Shown: in pieces, positions 57,178-64,000 of the stretch
Numbering within the stretch: position 1 is the first letter of the stretch
How the letters are laid out: every line of letters starts with the position of its first letter
NCBI GenBank assembly: GCA_022447225.1
Contig: JAKVAZ010000001.1
Span: forward strand, 186,001 to 250,000
Direction of reading: 5' to 3'
Source: Fuerstiella sp.
Lineage (GTDB): Bacteria; Planctomycetota; Planctomycetia; Planctomycetales; Planctomycetaceae
DNA: 64,000 bases
Program-made: the position numbers and the translations under genes
The notes under the pieces: model-generated
Database searches by the model: none
Told to the model about the DNA's origin: nothing
Seen by the model: the letters and a program-made list of their open reading frames with translations, nothing else

Positions 57178-57651
57178 GTGTCCATCAATGTCTCAACTTT
57201 CACTCTGTCGGAGCTGATGAAGCCGAAATCTGATACAGCTGAAGTCAAAGAAACGATCCGGTCAGTCGGCCTTCGCGCCACACCGGCTCGAGTGGCAACG
57301 CTCATCCTGATTCGGGACATGAGTGCTCCCATGACACATGCGGAAGTTGCTTCTCGACTTAGTGAGAGCGGTGTTGACAAGGCCACTGCGTTTCGAAACC
57401 TCAACGACCTGGCGGATGCCGGTTTGCTGCGTCGTGCTGAATTAGGTGATCACGTTTATCGGTTCGAGGAAGTGAGAAGTGACGAGCACGGTCATGATCC
57501 TCATCCACATTTTTTGTGTGTGACATGTGGTGTGGTGACATGCCTCGACAGCGTGCGACTGACGGTGGGAAGTCAGCGAGCCAGCGAGGAAGTTGGTGAA
57601 GTCAACGAGATACTTCTTCGCGGTTGTTGTAACGACTGCAAACAGGACTGA
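57178..57651 (+). CDS. zur: Fur-family metalloregulator, Zur-like
   Basis: A 157-residue Fur-family repressor. The start is a GTG with GGAG eight bases upstream. The winged-helix part holds LRATPARVATLILI, MTHAEVASRLSESGVDKATAFRNLNDLADAGLLRRAE, with the recognition helix. The metal-binding half has HGHDPHPHFLCVTCGVVTC and a C-terminal CCNDC, supplying the structural zinc site and the regulatory His/Asp ligands. The His-rich loop favours Zur or Nur over iron-type Fur. It is close to the candidate operators at 53667 and 54024 and to metal genes. Confidence 0.8.
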   Translation: MSINVSTFTLSELMKPKSDTAEVKETIRSVGLRATPARVATLILIRDMSAPMTHAEVASRLSESGVDKATAFRNLNDLADAGLLRRAELGDHVYRFEEVRSDEHGHDPHPHFLCVTCGVVTCLDSVRLTVGSQRASEEVGEVNEILLRGCCNDCKQD

Positions 57652-58020
57652 TACGGTAGAAAAGTGGGCGATCAGGGACCCGGCGTCAGCACGGGTGGTC
57701 TCCGGTTCGTATCGAATGGCATTTTGTTGACACCAGGAGGATTCAGGCTGCGACCGATTTCGGTGACAGTGACATTGCTGGAAGCAGGCTCAAACGGTTG
57801 ATTCATGGCGGTGTCTTTCCTGGATTCCGTCATATGTTCCCAATGGGCGACTTATTCGCAATTCCGCCGGAAGTGTCAACTCACTTGATCGCGCCGGTGA
57901 CTATTGTGAGCACCTGCACGGCTCTATAATTGCGAACTGCCCTATTGTCGGGGCTCGCTAAACAGCCCTGATTCACTGAATCTGATCTGCTCGAATCGGA
58001 CATATTTTCGGACGTCAACC
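57652..58020. other. Intergenic region upstream of aspS
   Basis: About 370 bases. It contains a good -10 element and an inverted repeat TTCGCAATT (57855) / AATTGCGAA (57928) with a 64-base loop overlapping it. No coding frame is credible. Confidence 0.45.
57902..57930 (+). promoter_or_regulatory. Candidate aspS promoter
   Basis: A perfect TATAAT lies at 57925-57930, 90 bases before the aspS GTG. A weak -35 (TATTGT at 57902-57907) gives 17-base spacing. Prediction by eye. Confidence 0.45.
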
Positions 58021-59796
58021 GTGTACAGAACTCACACCTGCGGCGAGCTTCGTCGTGATCATGTCGACCAGTCCACCACTCTCTGTGGGTGGGTCCATAG
58101 TTATCGGGATCACGGTGAAAACCTTGTTTTTGTCGACCTTCGTGACCGCTACGGAAAGACTCAGGTCGTTTTTAATACTGAAGAAGACAGTCAGATCGAT
58201 TCCATCGCCCGGAAGCTGCGCCGTGAGGACGTCATCCGGATTCGCGGTGAAGTTCGCTATCGCGGAGACGATTTGATTAATCCGAAACTCTCTACCGGAG
58301 AAATCGAAGTTCGCGCGCACGAACTCACCGTGTTCAGCAGCAGCAAAACTCCACCCTTTGAGCTCGACGGAATTGAACTCCCCAATGAAGAAATGCGACT
58401 GAAGCATCGATTTGTCGATCTGCGTCGGGAATCACTTCAAAAGAACATCATTGTTCGACACAAAATGAGTCAGGCGGTACGTGAGTACTTCAACAACCTT
58501 GACTTTCTTGAAGTTGAAACTCCGATGCTGGGTCGCAGTACTCCGGAAGGTGCTCGAGACTATCTTGTTCCCAGCCGTGTCCATCAAGGGAGCTTCTATG
58601 CACTGCCGCAGTCACCACAAATCTATAAGCAGATTCTGATGGTTTCCGGTTTTGACCGTTACTATCAGATTGCCCGCTGTTTTCGAGACGAAGACCTGCG
58701 AGCCGATCGTCAGCCTGAGTTTACCCAAATCGATGTCGAAATGTCCTTTGTCGATCGTGACGACATTCTGTCGCTCATCGACGGTCTCGTTTCCACTGTC
58801 GTTAAACAGGTCAAAGACATCGACCTGCCAACTCCGCTGCCGCGTTTTACGTATGCCGATGTCATGGAACGATACGGCTCTGATAAACCGGATCTGCGTT
58901 TTGGTATGGAACTGATCGATGTGGGCGAGGCAGCTGCCGCGAGCAGTTTCGGTGTGTTCAAGTCCGTCATTGAAGGTGGTGGCCGCGTTCGTGGTATCAA
59001 CGCAAAGGGTGCCGCCGATAAATACAGCCGCCGACTGCTGGACAAAGAGCTCAAAGATTTTGTGGGTGAGCATGGCGCCAGGGGACTGGCTTATATGAAG
59101 GTGGCTGACGGCAAACTGGAATCAACGATTGCCAAGTTCTTCGAACCGGAGCAGCAGCAGGAAATCATTCGGCTTATGAATGGTGAAGATGGTGACCTGT
59201 TGCTGTTCGTGGCAGACCAACCGGCTGTAACTTCAGCGGCGCTGTCCGCGTTACGAAACCGCCTGGGTCGTGAACTGGAACTTTACGATCCGGACGAGTT
59301 CAACGCACTGTGGGTCGTCGACTTTCCTATGGTAACGTGGAACGAAGAGGCAAATCGATACGACGCTGAACACCATCCGTTCTGTCAGCCCAACAGCGAG
59401 GATCTTGAGTATTTCAGTTCAGACCCCGGCAAAGTTCGGGCTGACTCCTACGACCTTGTCGTCAACGGCAACGAAGCTGCCAGCGGCAGTGTTCGTATCC
59501 ATGACGCGAAGGTACAGCAACAGATCTTTGACCTGCTGAACATCTCTCCGGACGAAGCGGAATCGAGATTCGGATTCCTTCTGGAGGCATTGCGGTATGG
59601 AGCACCGCCTCATGCAGGAATTGCTCTGGGACTGGACCGCTGGGTGATGATTCTGACAGGGGACGACAATATCCGCGATGTCATTGCTTTCCCGAAAACC
59701 CAGCGAGCATCGGACCTGCTGTCGGGAGCCCCGGCAACAGTAGACGATCACCAGTTGCGTGATCTAAAAATTACTGTTGAAGAAATCGAAGATTAG
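58021..59796 (+). CDS. aspS: Aspartyl-tRNA synthetase
   Basis: A 591-residue class II synthetase starting at a GTG ([10 protein letters not shown]). The N-terminal OB fold binds the anticodon ([25 protein letters not shown]). Motif 2 is in [18 protein letters not shown], and motif 3 in [11 protein letters not shown]. The bacterial GAD insertion domain lies about residues 290-420. The length and insert are of the bacterial type, which may charge both tRNA-Asp and tRNA-Asn in organisms lacking asparaginyl-tRNA synthetase; discriminating residues cannot be judged here. Confidence 0.97.
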   Translation: MYRTHTCGELRRDHVDQSTTLCGWVHSYRDHGENLVFVDLRDRYGKTQVVFNTEEDSQIDSIARKLRREDVIRIRGEVRYRGDDLINPKLSTGEIEVRAHELTVFSSSKTPPFELDGIELPNEEMRLKHRFVDLRRESLQKNIIVRHKMSQAVREYFNNLDFLEVETPMLGRSTPEGARDYLVPSRVHQGSFYALPQSPQIYKQILMVSGFDRYYQIARCFRDEDLRADRQPEFTQIDVEMSFVDRDDILSLIDGLVSTVVKQVKDIDLPTPLPRFTYADVMERYGSDKPDLRFGMELIDVGEAAAASSFGVFKSVIEGGGRVRGINAKGAADKYSRRLLDKELKDFVGEHGARGLAYMKVADGKLESTIAKFFEPEQQQEIIRLMNGEDGDLLLFVADQPAVTSAALSALRNRLGRELELYDPDEFNALWVVDFPMVTWNEEANRYDAEHHPFCQPNSEDLEYFSSDPGKVRADSYDLVVNGNEAASGSVRIHDAKVQQQIFDLLNISPDEAESRFGFLLEALRYGAPPHAGIALGLDRWVMILTGDDNIRDVIAFPKTQRASDLLSGAPATVDDHQLRDLKITVEEIED

Positions 59797-59828
59797 CAGT
59801 TTGTGAAGCCGACAATCGAGTTTGCACT

Positions 59829-59902
59829 TTTAACACCGAACTGGAAGACACTCACGGGATTCACCGTCCGGCAATGGCCGTGTCTTCCAGTTCGGTGTTA
59901 AA
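59829..59902. repeat. 23-base perfect inverted repeat between aspS and the helicase gene
   Basis: Arms at 59829-59851 and 59880-59902 are perfect reverse complements over 23 bases, starting TTTAACACCG and ending CGGTGTTAAA, with a 28-base loop. The transcript would form a very stable hairpin. A real poly-T tract does not follow, so it is not a standard intrinsic terminator. It could act as a processing or bidirectional termination element, or be a trace of a small mobile repeat. I did not notice another copy in the window. Confidence 0.9.
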
Positions 59903-59937
59903 GGATTAGTCGGCTGTTCATCGGCAGGACGCAATCA

Positions 59938-62205
59938 ATGTCCGAACCCCTGACGACGGCTCAGCAGGCGGCCGTAAACCATTTTGAGGGACCACTGCTG
60001 GTTCTTGCCGGCCCAGGTTCCGGCAAGACACGTGTTATCACACATCGTATCGCCCGATTGATCGAACGCGGTGTGCCGGCCGACTCAATTCTTGCTTTGA
60101 CCTTCACCAACAAAGCGGCTCGGGAAATGGCTTCACGGGTTGACGCTTTGGTGCACGGCCACCGGGTTCTGGTCAGCACCTTTCATCGGTTCTGTTCCCG
60201 CATGTTGCGTACATGGCCCGAAGAAGCTGGACTCAGGGCCAATTTCAGTATTCTCGACAGTAAGGACCAGGTTCAACTCGTCCGACGCCTTATGAAAGAC
60301 GCTGGCTATGACACTGTTCATTTTGAACCGAGAAAAATTCTGAATCGCATCAGTCGTGCCCGCAACGATCTTGTAACGGCAGAAACCTTCCGACGTCGTT
60401 TCGAAGAGCGTGTCGGTGACCCGCTGGATGCCGTTGTCAGCGACGTGTTTCCGCAATACGAACAGCAGCTGCTGAGTCAGAACGCGGTCGACTTCGACAC
60501 GCTGTTGCTGCATGTCGTCGACATCCTGGCAAGTACGCCGGAGCGTCGCGAGTATCTCGACAGCCGGTTTCGCTTTGTCCTTGTTGATGAGTACCAGGAC
60601 ACCAACCAGGCTCAGTACCGGATTCTTACAGGTCTGTCCCAACTCTTTCCCAATCTCTGTGCAACGGGTGATCCCGACCAGTCGATCTACGGCTGGCGAG
60701 GTGCCCGGCCGGACAATATAGCTCACTTTGAACGTGATTTTGATGGTGTCAAGATCGTACAACTGGACGAGAACTTCAGAAGCACGGCGTCCATTGTCGA
60801 CTGCGCCGATCAATTGATTTCGTACAACAACCGCCGACATCCACGAAAACTAACCACTCCCAACGCACAGGGACAACCGGTCAAATTGCGTCAGTTTGCC
60901 AATAGCGAAGCCGAATCTGACGCGATTGCGACAGAAATCGCGGAAGCTGTTCGAGAACATGGTCATACCTATGCAGACTTCGCTGTCTTCTATCGTGTCA
61001 ACGCATTGTCTCGACCCGTTGAAACGGCGTTTTCCCGACATGGGATTCCGTTTCAGGTCGCCGCTGGATTCTCATTTTATGAGCGGGCGGAAATTCGGGA
61101 CCTGATCGGTTACCTGAGAGTCATCGAAAATCCAGCCGACGAAACAGCCTTGATACGCGTTATCAATCGCCCGGCCCGGGGAATTGGAGACAGAACACTG
61201 CTGAAGTTGCGCAATTTCGCCGCAAAACATTCGATCAGCATGTTTGAAGCCGCCTGTCGCTGCGACGAAGTTCCAATGCTCACTGGTCGTACTCAAAAAC
61301 CTCTCAGGGCTTTTTCAGATCTGATCGAGCGACTGCACGAACAGTCCGCTCAGAAATCCGTATCCTCGCTCATCGAGCAGTTGCTGGCAGAAACTGACTA
61401 TCAGTCGCTCTGGCGAGATCACGACAACGAGATTGATCAGGACCGCGCTGCCAACATTCATGAACTCATCAGTGCCGCCCGACAATATGAGCAACTGACG
61501 GAAGAGGAGGATGCGGGTGGCCCGTCGCTGCAGGGTTTCCTGGAACTGGCTAGTCTTACCAGCGAGGTCGACAATGTGGATCAGTCTCGCGGCGCCGTCA
61601 CACTCATGACGATGCACGCCGCCAAAGGACTGGAATTTCCGGTGGTGTACCTTATGGGGCTTGAGAGTGGTCTGATTCCTCATGAACGGGCGATCAACGA
61701 CGGTGATCCTGCCAGCTACGAAGAAGAACGTCGGCTGTTATTTGTGGCGGTGACCCGGGCTCAAAAGGAACTCCACCTGACTCAAACGCTCGAACGGACC
61801 TTTCGAGGACAGCGGCGAGCAACAATCTCGAGCCTGTTCACTCAGGAAATGCCGCTGGAATTTGACCAGGAGATTCCGGAAGCACGTCCATTGACCGCAA
61901 CAGAATTGGATGAACGATTGCAGCAGGCCCGGCAGCGCTACGAAAATTCGTACAATTCTTCCGGGATTTCCGCAATCATGTCCGGGTCTGAACTGCTCAA
62001 ACAACGCGAGAGTTCAGGGGGGGCAACCGACGCAACATCACTGTTTCGTGTTGGTGCCAAAGTACGGCACCCGCAATACGGACGCGGTACAATTGTCAGT
62101 GCCACCGGCGGGACCAGTCGATCGACTGTGACAGTCCATTTTGAATCCAGTGATCTCCAGCAAACATTTGTCACCGGCAGATGCCCGCTGCAGCCGATTG
62201 GCTGA
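59938..62205 (+). CDS. UvrD/PcrA-type DNA helicase
   Basis: A 755-residue superfamily 1 helicase, 3'-5' type. Motifs: Walker A LVLAGPGSGKT (K30), Ia FTNKAAREM, II VDEYQDTNQAQ, III ATGDPDQSIYGWRGA, IV LDENFRS, V TLMTMHAAKGLEFPVV and VI EEERRLLFVAVTRAQ. The C-terminal part (680-755) has a Tudor-like fold with RVGAKVRHPQYGRGTI, as in PcrA, the domain that contacts RNA polymerase. It is likely to serve in nucleotide excision or conflict repair; PcrA and UvrD cannot be separated by eye. It lies 140 bases after aspS. Confidence 0.95.
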   Translation: MSEPLTTAQQAAVNHFEGPLLVLAGPGSGKTRVITHRIARLIERGVPADSILALTFTNKAAREMASRVDALVHGHRVLVSTFHRFCSRMLRTWPEEAGLRANFSILDSKDQVQLVRRLMKDAGYDTVHFEPRKILNRISRARNDLVTAETFRRRFEERVGDPLDAVVSDVFPQYEQQLLSQNAVDFDTLLLHVVDILASTPERREYLDSRFRFVLVDEYQDTNQAQYRILTGLSQLFPNLCATGDPDQSIYGWRGARPDNIAHFERDFDGVKIVQLDENFRSTASIVDCADQLISYNNRRHPRKLTTPNAQGQPVKLRQFANSEAESDAIATEIAEAVREHGHTYADFAVFYRVNALSRPVETAFSRHGIPFQVAAGFSFYERAEIRDLIGYLRVIENPADETALIRVINRPARGIGDRTLLKLRNFAAKHSISMFEAACRCDEVPMLTGRTQKPLRAFSDLIERLHEQSAQKSVSSLIEQLLAETDYQSLWRDHDNEIDQDRAANIHELISAARQYEQLTEEEDAGGPSLQGFLELASLTSEVDNVDQSRGAVTLMTMHAAKGLEFPVVYLMGLESGLIPHERAINDGDPASYEEERRLLFVAVTRAQKELHLTQTLERTFRGQRRATISSLFTQEMPLEFDQEIPEARPLTATELDERLQQARQRYENSYNSSGISAIMSGSELLKQRESSGGATDATSLFRVGAKVRHPQYGRGTIVSATGGTSRSTVTVHFESSDLQQTFVTGRCPLQPIG

Positions 62206-62284
62206 GACTGAACCATTGGATGCCGTGTTGTAATGTCGAATGACGGTCAGGCTGGACGCCCCGGAAGGAAACCGACGCCCCACA

Positions 62285-63400
62285 TCAGGCACCTTCGGGG
62301 CGGGACCCCCATTCGACACAATTCCGAACAGAATTTTGTCCGTCCTGCAGGGAAACAGCCCTGATGATTGCAGTCAGATTCTGATTCATTCGCTGAATCA
62401 GTGTCTGCTGACCATCTGCATGTTCGCACAGATCGACAAGCACAACCGGCACCAGGCTTTGTCCGTTCAGGTCATCGCGCAGTGTCGCAAGTGTGGATCG
62501 CAAAAATACGACTGTTGGCTCGTACTCAGCAATCGCTGTTTGAATTGACGCATGATCTTCGTCTGACAAAAGCCCTGTCGACGGAAGATGAATGTATTTC
62601 AAATTCCAGCCCAGTCGTTTCGTCAAATACTGATAAACCGGCGCATCACCAACAACGGTGACAGCAGTATCCGAAGTCACAGTTGCCAATTCCTCCAGTC
62701 GATCATCCAGTCGTCGAAAATCTTCAGCGAGTCTGTCGGCGACCTTACGAATGTTTGCTTGGGAGTCCGGAAGGACGCTCAGCAGTACGTCGCTGGTCTG
62801 GTACAACTGTGATGTTGCCAGTTGTGGGTCGAGCCAGGTGGCCCACACCACACCCGGGTGAGAATGATCTCCGTCCGGACCGTGTTGATGAATCACGGCA
62901 TCGGGAATCCGCACAAATTGATCGTAAAAACCCTGAGATGTATCGATCAGCCGAGATCGAGGAACAGTCACTCGCTGCAGCCACGGTTCATAGTCGGCTC
63001 CGCTGATGAGAATTCTGGTTGCCTGCTGCATCCTGCGTACAGCATCGGAATCCGGTTTCCAGTCCGGTGACGTGGTGCTGCGACTGACCACAAGTTCAAC
63101 ATCCGCCGCGTCACCCGCCATTTCCTCTGCCATGGCCAGCAGAGGATAACTGGTCACGGCAATCTTAACCCTCCGGGAAACAGTGTCTTCCTGATGTTCG
63201 ACTGTCTGATCACATCCGAGAAACAACCAAGTTATGACGAACAGGAGGGTGACCGGATTCGCGAAAGGTTGCCAGCCGGAGAGTGTGGTCGCGATGGGGT
63301 TTCGAAAGTCTTTCCGTACGAAACCACAGGGATTCCGGGATAATCCGGATTCCTCCGCCCGCCGTACGGCCGATGTGGTGAAATCCGCGTACAGTTGCAC
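62285..63400 (-). CDS. ZnuA-like metal ABC transporter substrate-binding lipoprotein
   Basis: A protein of about 371 residues related to cluster A-I zinc/manganese binding proteins. A lipobox-like sequence with Cys63 (VITWLFLGC) follows a hydrophobic segment, giving a long n-region, so the true start may be internal; the GTG at 63400, four bases after the asd stop, was chosen because no ATG precedes the signal. Core segments: KIAVTSYPLLAMAEEM, the ISGADYEPWL turn, a His-rich loop (HQHGPDGDHSHPGVVW) and the DPQLA motif, and the second lobe YQYLTKRLGWN. ZnuB and ZnuC are not in the window. Probably in an operon with asd. Confidence 0.8.
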   Translation of the reverse strand: MQLYADFTTSAVRRAEESGLSRNPCGFVRKDFRNPIATTLSGWQPFANPVTLLFVITWLFLGCDQTVEHQEDTVSRRVKIAVTSYPLLAMAEEMAGDAADVELVVSRSTTSPDWKPDSDAVRRMQQATRILISGADYEPWLQRVTVPRSRLIDTSQGFYDQFVRIPDAVIHQHGPDGDHSHPGVVWATWLDPQLATSQLYQTSDVLLSVLPDSQANIRKVADRLAEDFRRLDDRLEELATVTSDTAVTVVGDAPVYQYLTKRLGWNLKYIHLPSTGLLSDEDHASIQTAIAEYEPTVVFLRSTLATLRDDLNGQSLVPVVLVDLCEHADGQQTLIQRMNQNLTAIIRAVSLQDGQNSVRNCVEWGSRPEGA

Positions 63401-63404
63401 CTGC

Positions 63405-64000
63405 CTACGCACGATGTTGCGCCAAAAGTTCTGCGATCTGTACGGCATTCGTTGCGGCTCCCTTTCTGAGATTGTCCGACACACACCAGAACGCCAAACC
63501 ATTTGGATGGGACAAGTCCCGCCGGATTCGACCTACAAACACATCGTCACTGCCGCTGCAGGCTGAAGGGAGAGGATACTGACCGCTGGAGACGTCATCG
63601 ATGACCGTCACTCCAGGAGTTGCGGCAAACAGTTTCCTTGCTTCATCAACACTCACCGGGCGTTTGGTTTCGACAAGGATGCTTTCACTGTGACAGTTCA
63701 TGACAGGAACCCGCACACAGGTGGGGCAGACCTGCAGTGACTCATCCCCAAAAATCTTACGGGTTTCATATACCATTTTTAGTTCTTCACTGGTGTAGCC
63801 TGCTTCCTTTTCGCTCCCAATCTGGGGAATCGCGTTGAAGGCAATCGGGTGTGAAAACACCTGGTACTCATAGTCTTTGCCGTCCAGTGCCGCCTGGGTT
63901 CCTTCGGTCAGATCTGTTGTTCCCTGGAGTCCTGCACCACTGGTGGCCTGGTAGGTACTGACGATTACCCGATCAATTCCGGTTGCGTCATACAGCGGTT
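63405..64000 (-). CDS. asd: Aspartate-semialdehyde dehydrogenase, C-terminal part
   Basis: Partial gene running off the window's right end; 198 C-terminal residues are visible. They match the catalytic and dimerisation domain of bacterial Asd: STYQATSGAG, FNAIPQIG, CVRVPVMNCHSESILVE, VFVGRIRRDLS and WCVSDNLRKGAATNAVQIAE. The enzyme reduces aspartyl phosphate to aspartate semialdehyde for lysine, threonine, methionine and diaminopimelate. The N-terminal NADP-binding part with the catalytic Cys is outside. It precedes the ZnuA-like gene with a four-base gap. Confidence 0.93.
   Translation of the reverse strand, partial: PLYDATGIDRVIVSTYQATSGAGLQGTTDLTEGTQAALDGKDYEYQVFSHPIAFNAIPQIGSEKEAGYTSEELKMVYETRKIFGDESLQVCPTCVRVPVMNCHSESILVETKRPVSVDEARKLFAATPGVTVIDDVSSGQYPLPSACSGSDDVFVGRIRRDLSHPNGLAFWCVSDNLRKGAATNAVQIAELLAQHRA

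Noticed and set aside
57855-57936. Inverted repeat TTCGCAATT/AATTGCGAA near the aspS promoter
   Set aside because: Only nine bases with a 64-base loop; could be chance, and T-box-like control of aspS is not expected in this phylum.

Overview
The window looks like a chromosome segment of a member of the Planctomycetes (Planctomycetales/Planctomycetaceae type). The evidence is a type IV pilin-like DUF1559 protein, an SGNH hydrolase fused to a DUF1080 domain, an ABC-permease/CPBP-protease fusion, several large conserved proteins of no known function, mixed gene orientation with short or absent operons, and moderate GC. No rRNA, tRNA, CRISPR array, prophage or complete insertion sequence was found. 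Most of the window is a housekeeping core with small accessory patches.

Layout. 0-10 kb: two YbjQ-family proteins, a secreted SGNH/DUF1080 hydrolase, a convergent bfd/bfr iron pair with a Fur-box-like palindrome, a sodium:solute symporter with a large soluble insert, a beta-lactamase-fold hydrolase and thiC. 10-24 kb: a PfkB kinase, two proteins of unknown function, the rpsB-tsf-pyrH cluster, tsaE, a MoxR-like ATPase, a sugar-phosphate isomerase-like protein, a membrane protein, cmoA and a protein with two GGDEF domains. 24-32 kb: ppk2, two Nudix genes and mazG in one direction, a TPR-like protein, a GT-C-like membrane protein and an unusually short uvrC. 32-43 kb: a tiny lipoprotein, a DEAD-box helicase, a radical SAM enzyme, a TPR protein, pdxA, dnaG-rpoD and a zinc-ribbon coiled-coil protein. 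43-48 kb: the glycine cleavage genes gcvT-gcvH-gcvP. 48-58 kb: a metal-handling patch. 58-64 kb: aspS, a helicase of the UvrD/PcrA family, a ZnuA-like binding protein and the end of asd.

The most distinctive stretch is 48.3-57.7 kb. It holds a frameshifted lipoprotein, a MerC-like membrane protein, a decayed CobW GTPase fragment, an ABC exporter with a fused CPBP protease, a His-rich lipoprotein, a Cys-rich secreted protein, a DUF1559 pilin-like protein, a nickel/cobalt-type transporter and a Fur/Zur regulator. Two palindromes sharing the pattern TGCAA-N5-TTGCA lie between the divergent His-rich and Cys-rich genes and are good candidates for operators of that regulator. I read this as a partly eroded zinc (or nickel/cobalt) homeostasis locus with lineage-specific parts. 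The function is inferred from gene content, not demonstrated.

All functions come from reading motifs by eye. No database search was run.
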